Shown here one piece after another: positions 1-9,506 of a stretch of DNA of 9,506 nucleotides. The position numbers and the translations under genes were made by a program. The notes beneath the pieces were generated by a model. It saw only the letters and a program-made list of their open reading frames with translations, made no database searches and was not told the origin of the DNA. Source of the DNA: an uncultured Oscillibacter sp. (lineage in GTDB: Bacteria; Bacillota; Clostridia; Oscillospirales; Oscillospiraceae); assembly GCA_946530565.1 (NCBI GenBank), contig CAMNAE010000044.1, positions 1-9,506 of the forward strand, given 5' to 3'. Numbering within the stretch: the first letter of the stretch is position 1; every line of letters starts with the position of its first letter.

Positions 1-3000
1 GCAGGGCGTCCAGATAGCCCGGGGTGTCGATCGAGATCTCGCGCTGCGTCACGATCGACTTGTCGTGACGGTGGATGTACTCGATCGGGTCCTCCATCGT
101 GATGATGTGGCTGTCGCGGCTGTGGTTGATGCGGTCGATCATGCACGCAAGCGTCGTCGACTTGCCGGTGCCGGCCGAGCCCGTGATCAGCACAAGGCCC
201 TTTTTATTGTCGGCGAGCGAGAGGACGCTTTCGGGAATGCCGAGCTTTTCCGGGTCCGGCAGGCCGAAGCGGATGACCCGGATCACGGCCGCGAGCGAGC
301 CGCGCTGCCGGAATACGTTCACGCGGAAACGCCCGAGCTGCGAGATCGAGAACGAGAAATCATCGTCGAGCCCGCGGTCGAGATTCGTGCGCTCTCGCCG
401 CGCGAGCACGTAGATCGTATCGACGAGTTCCGCGATCGCGTCCGGCAGCAGCTTATCGCCCGGCAGGCGCTCCTGGTGCCCGCCGCGCTTGATCGTCACC
501 GGAAGCCCCGCAATCAAAAATACGTCCGCCGCGCCGACCTCCACCGCCATGCGCAGTATCTCCTGAAAGTTCATAGCCACCCTCCACTTCTCTTCATCCG
601 CCGAGCCCCGGCCAAAGCGTGCCGAGACTCGTGTCCTCTGTCCATTCCATCGTGTGCCGCCACAAAAGCACGCGGCCGTCTGCCGCAAGGCGGATCGAAA
701 GGCGCGCGTCCCCGCGGGAGAGCACGGTCTCATACGTTCCGTCGTTGGCCTTTGAAAACGCCCCGCGGTCACCCGCCGCCGCGTCGCGCAGCAGCGTCTG
801 GCCCTCACGCTCAAGGGCGTAGCGCTCCGCGACCGTTTCAGCATAGCGTGCGGCGAGCCGGCCGTCGGCCAGCGCCGTCGACCAGGTGAGCACCGCGAGC
901 GTCGTCAGGCAGATCGCGATCACCGCAAAGAGCAGCGCGAGCGGACCGAGCTTCACCGGTACATGTCTCATGACGCCGCCCCCTCTCCGAGATACACCGC
1001 GGTCACAAGCGTATAGATCGGCTCCGCCGCGTCGCCGAAGACGCGGATCTCGCTTTCCACGAGCCCGCCGCCCGTCTCCTCCCAGGTCGCCGTGAGCGTA
1101 TACGCGCCCTCAGGGTCCGGGGCAAGAGACGCGTCAAAGCGCGCGGTGATCATGCTTCCATCGAGCGCCGCGGCGCCGCTTCCGCCCATCCGCTCCAGAA
1201 GCTGCCCGGCGGAATCCGACGCGGCCACCAGCTCGGCCGCGTTCGCTGCGAGCGCGACGGCGTCGTTCAGGCGCTGCGCTTCGCGGCTTTGGCTGCGGCT
1301 CGCGGCAAAGACCTGCGTCAGGATCAGGATCACCGCGATGAAAACGGCGGTCAGGAGCAGCGTCTCGATGTAAAAGCCCGTGACGGCTGAGCTGCCGCCG
1401 CTTCTGTTTTCGCTCATGCGGCACCTCCTGCTCTCAGGTGAAGAAAGACCGTGCCCGCGTCGGTGGTGATGCGGAGGTCCTCCCCCTCGGTCTCCACGGA
1501 AAAGACCTCCGTCGCGGCGATGCTCTGCGCGCGCTCCGGGTCCGGAGCCTGCTCGAGCGGGGCGTACTCTTCCAGGATCTGCCCGCCCGCGCAGTAGATA
1601 TGCAGTCCCACGCCCGTGTCGCCGTCGGCGATCACGATCTCCGGGCCAAAGTCGCTCTCGCGCACGAAGACCCCGCCCGCGCTGTCGCCTGCGTGGACGC
1701 TCGTCGCGAAATAGGCGTGCAGCGTCCGGTCTGAGTGGTTTTCGTCCTGCGCGTCGACCGCTGCAAGGTAGCTCCGGGCGCCGAAGATGAGCAGCAGGAA
1801 AAAGCCGCAAAGAAACAGCGCCGCCATGCCGATCGAGTAGAGTCCCTGATAGTCACCGCGTTTTGTCATCCTGCCGCTTCCCTCCTTTCGCTGTTTTCAG
1901 CCGTGCTGCCGCGGCCGCACCCGGATGTCGGGCGGCTGGTTCGAGGCAAAGGCGTCATAGCTGATGTAAAAATCCTCTTCATTCACAACAAGGCCGTAGT
2001 GCTCGGTGAGGTACTTGAGATTCGGCGGGTACACGCCTTCGACCGCATAGCACTGCAGCGCGCTCCGGCGCACGGCCTCGCGGATCGCTTGCGCGCTCTC
2101 CTCGCTCACCTCGCCGCCGCGGGACGCCCGGAGCGCGAGCGCGCAAAGCAGCAGCGCCGCGATCAGGACAAGCAGCGCAAGGAGCCAGGCCGGCCGCCGT
2201 TTTACGTCGATATACATGGCCGCACCTCAGCCCACGGCGTTCATCATGCCGATGAGCGGGAGCATGACACTGAGCAGACTCAGCCCCACCGTCACGATCA
2301 GCACGCCCGAGAGGATCGGGTCCACCGTGCTCACCACGCGGTCGACCGTCGCTCCGCAGTGCTCCTCATAGAGCTCCGTGAGCCGTCCGAGCACGTTTTC
2401 AAGGCTGCCGCTGCGCTCGCCGGCGAGCAGCATCCGGCCGTAGACCGGCTCGAAGAGGTCCTCGTCCCAGGCGGCCCGGGCGATGCTGTGGCCCTCCTCC
2501 ATGCGTTCGGCGCATCTTTTGAGCTTCTCCTCGAGATGCGCGCTCTCGGCCATCGGGATGCTCATGAGCACCGCCTCATCCTGCATCTCGCCGCTTGCCA
2601 AAAAGGTCGAAAGCGCGCCTGTGAAGCGGAACATCGCGAGCGAATCGAAGACGGAGGCGAAGATCGGCAGCTTTCGAAGCGCCCGTTCGACCGTCTCCCG
2701 CCGCCCGGCGCGCCATAGAAGCACTCCCGCAAAGAGCAGCAGCGCAAGGACCAGCGTAAGGGCGAGGATGACGGCGCAGAGCACATATGCCCCGCGGATA
2801 TAGCCGTAGGCCGAGGCCGCAAGCGAGCCGGTCAATTTCTCATAGACCCCGTTGAAGGCCGGGAGCACCGCTGTGAGCATGACGACGAGCACGATGATCA
2901 CAAGGATCAGCATCGTCGCCGGGTAGAGGATCGTGCTTCTGAGCTTTTCGGCGATCGTCTTCTGCTGGGCGTAGTAGCGCGAGAGACGGAACAAGATGTC

Positions 3001-5113
3001 CTCGAGCCGTCCGGAGCGCTCACCGGCCGCGATCATGTGGCGGCAGTAGTCCGGGAAGATGCCGCTCGTCTCCATCGCCTGCGAGAGGCTTTTCCCCTCC
3101 TGGACCTCGCGCTCCATGACCTCGAGCCCCTGCTCAAGTGTCCCGCCGCGCTTTTCGCTCTTTAAAAGCGAAACCGCCTCGTCGGTCGCGATGCCGGACT
3201 GTACCAGCATGCCCATGCTCTCGCAGAAGGCGCTCACGCCGAGCGCGTCCAAAAGCTTGATTGCCATATGCGCCGCCCCCTTAATAGACAAAAAGGTCCG
3301 TATAGTTGCTGCCGTCGCCGATAAAGACATCGTCCTGGCCGTTGGCAGCAAAGGTGAGATCCAGCCGGTTCCAGCTCTCGCCCCTGACCTCGAATTTCAC
3401 CGTTACCCAGCCGGTCTTGGCTGTATAGAACATGTTCCAGGCGTGGTACACATTGCCCGGAGACACATAGCCGAAGATCATTTTGCAGGGGATCCCCTGC
3501 GAGCGGAGCATCGCCGCGGCGAGCGCCGCGTAGTCAAAGCAGATGCCCTGCCCCGTTGCGAGCGTCTCGTCGGGTTTTGGGAGATAGCCGCTTTGAACGC
3601 TCTGCGCCTTCTCGGTATCGTAGCGCACGCCGCCCGTCACAAAGGCGTAGACCTGCCCGACGAGCCCGAGCGCGTCCGGCGCCTGCTTGGCGAGCTCCCG
3701 CGCCTTCTGAACGCAGGCGGAGTCCTCGGAGTAGTTTACATAATCACTTGGCCGCAGGAAGGGCTGGTATCCGTCCTTCAGCTTCACATCGGCCTCTTTG
3801 GCGTAGATCTCGATGTACTTGCTCTCGGAGACGTTCTTCATCACACGGAAGAGATAGGTCCCGTCGCCGCTCTGGAGCGGGAAGCACGAGGGGGTGCCGT
3901 CGGAGGCGACATCGTAGTTATAGGTCTCCTCGCCGTACTTTACCTGCAGCTTGATGCGCGCGTCGGCTTCGACCGACACGGCGACATAGCCGTCGGCGAG
4001 CGCCGAGAGATCCAGCAGCGCGCCGTTTTCGCCCGCGGCCGCCTCTACATGAAAAGCCGCTCCGAGCAGGGGCGGCGCGGCGTAGGGCGTGAACTCCTCT
4101 GGCGGTTTCGGCAAAAGTGTCTCGCTCCCCGCACGGGAGGCGTCGGTTTCGCCAGCGGAAGAGGGGGCGCTGCCGCCGCAGGAACAGAGCAGCAGCATCA
4201 GCGCCGCCGCAAGAAGTACCCGCCGCAAAAGCATCGCCCCCTCGTGAAGTGGTTTTTAAGATCGTTTTTCCGCACCGCCGGCGGAGTCCGCGGGCGTCAG
4301 GAGCCCGTGGACGACATAGCGCGCCTGATCGAAATCATAGGCGCAGGTCGAAAGCAGCACATAGCGCCCGTAGGGATCCCATTCGACGCCGCTTTCAAAA
4401 TCCGACTGCCGCGCGGCCTTTTCAAGATAGGCGTCGAAGTCCGGGCCCTGCGCGGGATAGATCGTATAGGTATCGGAATAGGCCGAGGTCGTATACGCGC
4501 TGAAGAGATCGACGCGGTAGTCCTGCTCCGGGGTCAATATCCACCAGACCGGATGCGCCTCGTAATAGCTCTGATCCGCGTAGCGCTTCAGGAGGGCGAA
4601 CATCGAGCCGTCGCGCATGTGGTGGCCGTAGATGATCGTATTCGCGTCCTGAAAGTCCCTGAGGTTCTGCGATTCGATGAAAATCGACCCGGCCGGGCTC
4701 TCCTCGCCGGTGTAGGTCGTGTGGATGTAGTCGTCGTCGGTCTCACCCATGAGAAGCGGGTAGTTGACGACGGTGTCTTCACAGTAGATCCAGCCCACGA
4801 CATCGGGGTTGATCTCCTGCAGCGCCCTGAAATCCACGGATATCGGGGCCAGGAGCTTCTCTTCCCCGCCCGCAGCCGCCTCGGCCTCCGGCACTGCCGC
4901 CGGGGCACTTGCCGGGGCGCTCTGCGCCGCGGCCGGACCTTCCGTGCGGCTTTCCGTATAGGAATCCGCCGCCGTCTCATAGACGGCAGCGTTTCTTCGG
5001 TACTGTATCTGGCTGAATACCGCAGCGCCCATGCTGCCGATGAAGACGAGCAGCAGCGCGGCCATCAGGATCTTTTTGAACATCAACAGCCCCCCTTTGG
5101 CGCCAGGGGCGCC

Positions 5114-5698
5114 TCAGCGCTGACCGGAGAGCATCTGCTCCTCGAGCCTTTGGCGCAGCTTTTCGCGCTGGCGGTCGCGCATGCGGCCGGCGACGAGGTT
5201 GAAGAGCACGCCGCAGGCGGCCAGGATGAGCGCATAGAGCTTGCCGAGCTGGCTCGTATAGACGCGCATGAGTGCGCCGATCTTCGGGATGCTGAGCTCC
5301 ACGCGGCCCAGAACATTGTTGTAGTTCACGGGCGTGAAGTCCTCGCCGGGGTTCGCGTCGCCCTTGGTCGTGATCTCGCCCATGACCGTCTGGTTGCGCA
5401 CGACGCGGTGCGTCACGATCGCGTTGTCGTGGAAAAAGGCGATCACATCGCCCTCGACGATCTCCTCGGGCGGCAGGTAGCGCACATAGATCGCGCTGTC
5501 GACCGGGATCGCCGGCTCCATGCTCGGGCTCACGACATGGTAGACCTGATAGCCCAGGTTCTGCGGCAGCGTGAGCGGCAGATAGGTCGCGATGACCGCG
5601 AGCAAGATCAGCGTGCCGATGAGATTGAAGAGGGCGGGAAGGATCTTCCCGCCCCCTGATCCGCTGCGCTTTTGAGACGGCAACGTATTTGTTTTCAT
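5114..5698 (-). CDS. sipW: Signal peptidase I, SipW (ER-type Ser-His) family
   Basis: This 194-residue membrane serine protease removes signal peptides on the outer face of the membrane. A first helix (about 22-40) is followed by YHVVSPSMEP (53-62), which holds the nucleophile S59 in the SxSMxP box. The second conserved box is AIVTHRVV (93-100), in which H97 replaces the Lys of ordinary bacterial LepB enzymes; this Ser-His arrangement defines the SipW/ER-type branch. The third box, TKGDAN (111-116), supplies conserved D114. A second helix (about 153-170) leads to a basic cytoplasmic tail, so both termini fit the SipW topology. SipW relatives process TasA-type clients and pilins, and two such clients are encoded upstream in the same run. 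Its start overlaps the stalk protein stop by 4 bp. The family call is strong; the client list is inferred from neighbours. Confidence 0.92.
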   Translation of the reverse strand: MKTNTLPSQKRSGSGGGKILPALFNLIGTLILLAVIATYLPLTLPQNLGYQVYHVVSPSMEPAIPVDSAIYVRYLPPEEIVEGDVIAFFHDNAIVTHRVVRNQTVMGEITTKGDANPGEDFTPVNYNNVLGRVELSIPKIGALMRVYTSQLGKLYALILAACGVLFNLVAGRMRDRQREKLRQRLEEQMLSGQR

Positions 5699-6666
5699 GA
5701 TGCTTCGCTTCCTTGTCCGGTCCCGGGCTCCCCTTCGCCTTCTTCGTCCTCATCCTTCTTCTTTTTCCGGAACAGGAAGAAGAGGATCAGCAGCAGCGCG
5801 ATCGCGCCGACGCCGATGGCGCTGAAGATGCGCGCCTCAGGAGAGAGAGAACCGAGGATCTTGCCGACCGTGAGACGGTCGCCGTAGGTCCCGTTGGCAA
5901 GAGGCACGCTGAGGTCGAGGATCTCTTCGGGCTCAGTGATGGGCTCGTATTCCTCGATCCCCTCACCGGCGCCTTCGCCGCCTTCACCGCTTTGGCCGCC
6001 TTCACCGTTCTGGCCGCCGCCGGCGCCGCTCTGGCCTCCGCCGGCACCGCCTCCGCCCTGGCCGCCGCCGGTTTCATCCCGGCCGCCCGCAACGGTCACG
6101 CCCGGGCCCTCAGGCCGGACGCCGCCGATCGGGACATAGACGAAGGTGAAGACATTTTCGGCCGAGTTGTCGCTCAGAATGCCGGTGATGTTGTAGTACC
6201 GGGGCATGTAGCCGTCGATGTACAGGTACGCGACGACCGGCTTGTCTCCGACGTTGCCGTAGTAGGTCTCGCTCGGCGCGAGCTCGTTGCCGCGCCAGTC
6301 GACATAGCGGATCGTGTAGGCGACCGCGTCGCCCAGGATGCCGTAGACGACGACGTAGTCCTGATCGCGGGTGACGGCGAAGTTCGAGGGCATCATTTCC
6401 TTGATGTCCTTGCCGCTCTCATGCAGACCCTTGACATAGTACTTGCTGCCGTCTTTGATCTGCACCTGCGAGAGGTTGAAGGTCACACGTTCACCGTAAG
6501 CGCGGTGGTAGACGAGCACGTCGCCGTTGTCTTCGCCCCCCACCATCGTGCCCTGCTGCCCGGCGTAAATGCGCACGGTGTAGTCATAGTCGGCCGCCGC
6601 GGCGCTCACGCCGAGCGCGAGCGCAAGCACGAGCAGGAGCATAAGGATCTTCAAATGCCGTTTCAC
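5695..6666 (-). CDS. Membrane-anchored surface stalk protein with MucBP-like domain and Gly-rich linker
   Basis: The protein has 323 residues and starts at GTG, which overlaps the preceding TGA by 4 bp; GAGG at 6675-6678 supplies the RBS. A signal peptide (1-25) ends in SAAAA before DYDYTV. Residues 26-113 form a predicted beta-rich region (KYYVKGLHESGKDI at 75-88; DQDYVVVYG at 101-109). Residues 117-180 resemble a MucBP repeat: YTIRYVDWRGNEL, a Gly-Asp turn, then VFTFVYVPI. A low-complexity Gly/Gln/Ser/Glu linker (198-236) acts as a flexible spacer. A helix (280-299) is followed by RKKKK and an acidic tail (305-323). No LPXTG-like motif precedes the helix, so it is probably membrane-anchored with a short cytoplasmic tail rather than sortase-sorted. 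The 4-bp overlaps on both sides couple it to the sorting-signal protein and to the signal peptidase. The binding partner is unknown; mucin binding is only suggested by the fold. Confidence 0.7.
   Translation of the reverse strand: MKRHLKILMLLLVLALALGVSAAAADYDYTVRIYAGQQGTMVGGEDNGDVLVYHRAYGERVTFNLSQVQIKDGSKYYVKGLHESGKDIKEMMPSNFAVTRDQDYVVVYGILGDAVAYTIRYVDWRGNELAPSETYYGNVGDKPVVAYLYIDGYMPRYYNITGILSDNSAENVFTFVYVPIGGVRPEGPGVTVAGGRDETGGGQGGGGAGGGQSGAGGGQNGEGGQSGEGGEGAGEGIEEYEPITEPEEILDLSVPLANGTYGDRLTVGKILGSLSPEARIFSAIGVGAIALLLILFFLFRKKKKDEDEEGEGEPGTGQGSEAS
5950..6078 (-). repeat. Gly-rich low-complexity linker coding repeat
   Basis: This internal stretch of the stalk protein gene encodes degenerate short units such as GGGQ, GGGGA, GGQSG, GGQNGEGG and GGEGAGEG. 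On the plus strand it appears as ggccgcc/ccgccg-rich repeats. It is imperfect, so it is not a simple microsatellite, but it is the kind of sequence that changes length by slippage or recombination. The reading frame is uninterrupted. Confidence 0.75.
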
Positions 6667-7400
6667 CGCGACCGCCTCGCTTTCTCGCGGCGTCTGCGGC
6701 GGACACTGTCAAGCGCGAGGAGCAGGAAGAGTACGCCGCTGACCATCATGACAAGATACATCGGACCCATTTTCAAAAGATCGCCGGTCTGCACCACGAT
6801 GCGCGGCACCTCGGCGCCCGGGGTCTTAAGCTCGACCGCGAAGTTCATCGCAAGGTCGGCCAGGGTATCCTGATAGTCGTTGCCCTGGGTCTCACCGTCG
6901 AGCGACACGCGCAGGCGGATCGTGCCCTGCTGCCCGGTCGTCTGGGAGTCCAGGTAGAAGAAATCCTCGAGCGCGTCGGTCGCCTCGTGCAGGCCCTCGC
7001 CCGCCGCGCTGATGATCTCGCCGCCGACGGTGTCGGAGCTGAAGAGGATCCGCTCCTCGCCCGCAGCGTTCGTATACGTAAGGTGGTAGGTGTAGGCGCC
7101 GCCGTTCGTGGCCTTGTTCTCACTGCGGTCCTCGAGCGAGTAGAGCACCTTGTTGGTCATGTACCAGTCGACCTCGGTCTCGTGCTGGTTCTGGAGCGTG
7201 ATCGTGAAGGTCACGTCATCGCCGGGCTCCAGATGCGAGAGCGCGTCGGTGAGCGACGAGGATTTGAACGTGCTCTCCATCCGCTCCTCGGGGAGGAAGC
7301 GGACGGCCCAGCCATCGGCGCCGGTGAAGCTTTCGGCCAGGGCGCAGGAGCACAGAAGCGCGGGGGTCAGGACCGCCGCAAGGAGTCGTTTGAAATTCAT
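6663..7400 (-). CDS. Surface protein with variant sortase sorting signal (VVQTGD)
   Basis: The protein has 245 residues. A signal peptide (1-22) ends in ALA before ESFTG. The ectodomain (23-200) looks beta-rich, with EPGDDVTFTITLQNQ (58-72), a pattern of extracellular Ig-like domains with 'unequal-weight' Asn-Gln strands. The C-terminus has a cell-wall sorting layout: VVQTG (202-206) then D, a hydrophobic helix (about 212-230), and a tail with RRRRREKARR (234-243). The usual LP of LPQTGD is replaced by VV, so it is a noncanonical substrate, probably for the class B sortase encoded two genes downstream. In this role it would be the anchor or a minor subunit of the pilus. If not sorted it would remain a membrane protein. 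The RBS AAGGAGG (7406-7412) overlaps the TAA stop of the upstream gene. LLCSC at 15-19 resembles a lipobox, but the downstream ALA site makes ordinary cleavage more likely. Confidence 0.7.
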   Translation of the reverse strand: MNFKRLLAAVLTPALLCSCALAESFTGADGWAVRFLPEERMESTFKSSSLTDALSHLEPGDDVTFTITLQNQHETEVDWYMTNKVLYSLEDRSENKATNGGAYTYHLTYTNAAGEERILFSSDTVGGEIISAAGEGLHEATDALEDFFYLDSQTTGQQGTIRLRVSLDGETQGNDYQDTLADLAMNFAVELKTPGAEVPRIVVQTGDLLKMGPMYLVMMVSGVLFLLLALDSVRRRRREKARRSR

Positions 7401-7410
7401 GGCAGCCTCC

Positions 7411-8124
7411 TTACTCGAGTCCCAGCGCGCCGTCGCCGGTCTCAGCCTGGCGGCCCCAGGCCGAGCGGATCGCGTCGTCGCCGGAGTGGGTCTGCACCGC
7501 GTTGACCTCGACTTCGATCTGGAACTTGAGGCCGTTCTCCTCGAAGTCCAGCGCGTTTTCGTCGATCGTCAGGGTGTCGGTAAAGGGCACGGTCTCGGCG
7601 CCGGAGGGCAGAAGGTGCGTGTAGTAGAGCACCGTGCGCTCGCGGGTGGAGGCCTCCTCGTCGATCTCCCAGTCGGAGGAATTGATGAAGTTCAGCTTGA
7701 TGAGCGCGGGATCCGCCTCGCGGACCTTGTCGCCGTCACGGTTGACCCAGTAACGGTACACGTTCACGCGGACGTACTCGTCGATCGTGCCGCTGTTGCG
7801 CACGCTGAGCTCCTCGGTGTAGGCCTTGCCGGTCTTCGCCTTGCCGCCGGAGGGCAGCATGTTCTCAAGCAGGGCGCCCGTGTGCTCGACCCAGGTGCCG
7901 TCGGCCTGAGAGCCGTAGTCGCGCCAGCTGATCCGGTCGCCGTTTTCCATCAGCGTCACGCCGATATCGTACATCTGCACGCGGGATGTGTAGGTCTCGG
8001 AGTAGAAGTTCAGCGCCGCGCGCGTGCCGCCGACGGTGCTCGTGGCGAGCATCGCGGCCGCGAGCAGGAAGAGGACCACCGTCGTGACGGGAGAGAGCAT
8101 CAGCTCATGAAAACGCTGTCTCAT
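7411..8124 (-). CDS. SipW-dependent-type secreted protein (TasA/CalY-like), second of two
   Basis: This 237-residue protein has one N-terminal hydrophobic segment (13-31) followed by GGTRAALNFYSETY (32-45). That layout, a Gly-Gly/Thr turn, then Ala, then an aromatic segment, matches SipW-processed TasA/camelysin proteins, although the usual AYFT is altered to AALNFYS. The predicted beta-rich mature part contains LLENMLPSGGKAKTGKAYTE (85-104) and LSVRNSGTIDEYVRVNVYRYW (106-126), the 'vector of non-self Asn-Ser-Gly then Val-Arg-Val' pattern seen in TasA-like domains. It ends GALGLE with no anchor. The start overlaps the preceding stop by 4 bp and has a strong AAGGAGG site at 8131-8137. A shared origin with the preceding gene is likely because both have the same architecture, but they are too divergent to call a recent duplication by eye. 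Extracellular fibre or matrix function is inferred from the family. Confidence 0.75.
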   Translation of the reverse strand: MRQRFHELMLSPVTTVVLFLLAAAMLATSTVGGTRAALNFYSETYTSRVQMYDIGVTLMENGDRISWRDYGSQADGTWVEHTGALLENMLPSGGKAKTGKAYTEELSVRNSGTIDEYVRVNVYRYWVNRDGDKVREADPALIKLNFINSSDWEIDEEASTRERTVLYYTHLLPSGAETVPFTDTLTIDENALDFEENGLKFQIEVEVNAVQTHSGDDAIRSAWGRQAETGDGALGLE

Positions 8125-8654
8125 GCCGCGCCTCCTTCCTGACCGGGCGTTGCGGGCCGGCTCTCGCCGCTGCCGCTGATATTGCCCCAGTCGGCATAGG
8201 TCGTGCCGTCCTCACGCGTCCGGACCGGTGTCGATTCGTAGACGACGACCACGTTGAAGCTCACGCCGGGCTCGGCGGTGCGGGGCACGTCTTCGATCTT
8301 GACGCGCAGCTCGCTCGTCTCACTGCCGGACGGAACAGGGTCGTTGTAGTAGTACCAGCCGTCGCTTGCGAGCGTCCAAGCGCCGGTAGCGGTGTAGGTC
8401 AGCGGGTATTTGGCCGTGCAGAACGCCTTTGCGCGCACGAACACCGGGCCCGCGTCGCCTTCATTCTTAATAGAGACGCGCTTGGTCCAGGCGGAGAATT
8501 CCTCCTTGACCTCGGTCTCGCTGGGGGTGTCGATCGCGTAGCCGCCCCTGGCCTCGACATAGGTGGTAAAGTAGGCGTAGGCGCTTTTGATGCCGCCCTG
8601 CAGCACGAGCGCGCACACGAGGGCAAGGAGCAGAAGGTTGAGTTTCGTACGCAT
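8121..8654 (-). CDS. SipW-dependent-type secreted protein (TasA/CalY-like), first of two
   Basis: This is a 177-residue secreted protein. The N-terminus is basic then hydrophobic (MRTKLNLLLLALVC) and ends in KSAYAYFTTY (24-32). The Ala-Tyr-Phe-Thr signature just after the helix is characteristic of SipW-type signal peptides of TasA and camelysin relatives. The mature part is predicted beta-rich, with VSIKNEGDAGPVFVRAK (60-76) and WYYYNDPVPSGSETSEL (100-116), motifs common in clostridial SipW-dependent proteins. The tail (from about 159) is a Gly/Ser/Pro linker with no membrane anchor or sorting signal. The start ATG is preceded by AGGGAGGA at good spacing. Its stop overlaps the next start by 4 bp (ATGA), implying coupled translation with the second SipW-type protein. 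A SipW-type peptidase is encoded three genes downstream, which supports the processing route. It could be a matrix fibre subunit or a minor pilin; the sequence does not say which. Confidence 0.75.
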   Translation of the reverse strand: MRTKLNLLLLALVCALVLQGGIKSAYAYFTTYVEARGGYAIDTPSETEVKEEFSAWTKRVSIKNEGDAGPVFVRAKAFCTAKYPLTYTATGAWTLASDGWYYYNDPVPSGSETSELRVKIEDVPRTAEPGVSFNVVVVYESTPVRTREDGTTYADWGNISGSGESRPATPGQEGGAA

Positions 8655-8657
8655 GGC

Positions 8658-9506
8658 TCAGTCCTCCCTTGCAGCGTTTTCAAGCTGCTGCGTCCACTCC
8701 CAGCCGTAGGGCTCCACGTACTCGAAGTGGTTCACGATCGCGCCGCCGACGAGCTCCTGCTCGCGGTACTCGTTCGTGAAGTGTACCTGCGCGTTCTCGC
8801 TCAGGCTGATCTGCGCGGTCTGCTCGGCCGCGGAGATCAATACGCAGGAGGCGCCGGAGTAAATCTCCTTCACGGTGACCGTCGCGCCGATCGGGATGTG
8901 CTCGATGACAGCCTTCTTCTCGCCCTCGGCGCGGAAGCGCAGCGTCACGGTGTCGGAGTAGACACTGCGCCCGCCGAGCGTCGCGTTCACGTCGAAGAGG
9001 AAGACCTGGGGATCCGTGCCGCCGAAGCCCTTGAGCGTCTTTACGATCTCGAGCTTGCCGAAGCGCGCCGTGCGCTCGGGCTTTACGCTGATCGTACGGT
9101 GATAGGGGTTCGTCTCGTCGGCGTCGAAGGCCGGGAGCTCAACGAGCTCGGGCAGGAAGGTATAGAGGAACTCGTCGCTTTCAACGCGCGTGACGCTCTG
9201 GCGCCGCTCGCCGTTGCCGACGGACATGCTCAGCATGTACTCGGCGGGGTCTTCAACGTTCTTCGGGCGCACGACGGCAAGGTAGATGCCCGGCGTCAGG
9301 GCGCTGCCGCCGTCGGTGTCGGTGATCTCGCTGCCGAGCGGCGCGCCCTTCACCATGGGCACGCCCTCGCTCGCGGCCGTCTCGAGTGCGGTCTGCGCAA
9401 GCGCGCGCCAGTCCTCGCGCAGCATGTCCTCGCGCAGCTTGAGCTCGGTATAGGGTGCGAGCAGGCGCCAGGCCGCGATGCCGTGATCCTCGCCGGTCGC
9501 GGCCGC
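8658..9506 (-). CDS. CnaB-type surface pilin, partial (5' end outside window)
   Basis: The reading frame is open to the right edge, so the N-terminus and signal peptide are not visible; 282 residues can be read. Residues 30-50 (DWRALAQTALETA) lead into TPGIYLAV (71-78) and YTFLPELVELP (115-125), a pattern typical of Firmicute sortase-pilus subunits. After YHRTISVKPE (135-144) comes a CnaB domain at about 150-248. It carries the usual isopeptide candidates: a Lys in the first strand (K156 in LEIVKT), a Glu in the middle (E214 in VKEI) and an Asn in the last strand (N245 in HFTNEY). In this family a spontaneous Lys-Asn bond stiffens the fold. The C-terminus (GWEWTQQLENAARED) has no membrane helix or sorting signal, so it is probably held by other subunits or is a tip or shaft component. 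The TGA stop lies 3 bp before the next start. The fold call is confident; the exact pilus role is inferred. Confidence 0.8.
   Translation of the reverse strand, partial: AAATGEDHGIAAWRLLAPYTELKLREDMLREDWRALAQTALETAASEGVPMVKGAPLGSEITDTDGGSALTPGIYLAVVRPKNVEDPAEYMLSMSVGNGERRQSVTRVESDEFLYTFLPELVELPAFDADETNPYHRTISVKPERTARFGKLEIVKTLKGFGGTDPQVFLFDVNATLGGRSVYSDTVTLRFRAEGEKKAVIEHIPIGATVTVKEIYSGASCVLISAAEQTAQISLSENAQVHFTNEYREQELVGGAIVNHFEYVEPYGWEWTQQLENAARED

Overview
Every convincing gene in this window lies on the minus strand. There are fourteen, of which the first (right edge) and last (left edge) are cut by the window. They are packed head to tail: the largest gap is 30 bp and five junctions are 4-bp start/stop overlaps, so the region reads as one long transcription unit whose promoter lies beyond position 9506. 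High GC, G/C-rich third codon positions, Gram-positive style ribosome binding sites, a class B sortase, a SipW-type signal peptidase and CnaB-type pilin folds point to a high-GC clostridial Firmicute. The small pilus-associated proteins suggest the Oscillospiraceae/Ruminococcaceae, but that placement is inference.

Reading in the direction of transcription (right to left), 9506-4256 is a sortase-pilus or surface-fibre module. It holds a CnaB-type pilin (partial), two secreted proteins with SipW-type signal peptides (TasA/CalY-like), a membrane protein ending in a variant sorting signal (VVQTGD, membrane helix, Arg tail), a MucBP-like stalk protein with a Gly-rich linker and a C-terminal membrane helix, a SipW-type signal peptidase and a class B sortase. 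A transglutaminase-like lipoprotein (4234-3281) follows directly.

From 3267 to 1 is a type IV pilus/type II secretion-like module: a PilC/GspF platform protein, four small single-helix membrane proteins (pseudopilin-like or accessory, one resembling DUF4860), and a PilT-family ATPase cut by the left edge after its Walker A and Asp-box motifs. No canonical prepilin, prepilin peptidase or PilB-type assembly ATPase is visible; these may lie further left.

The probable logic of the first module is that SipW removes the unusual signal peptides of its two clients, the sortase joins or anchors CnaB and VVQTGD-bearing subunits, and the membrane-anchored proteins hold the structure at the cell surface. 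The adjoining type IV pilus-like machine could be a separate retractile or secretion device sharing the transcript, or could cooperate with the fibre. The sequence shows the physical linkage but cannot decide between these.
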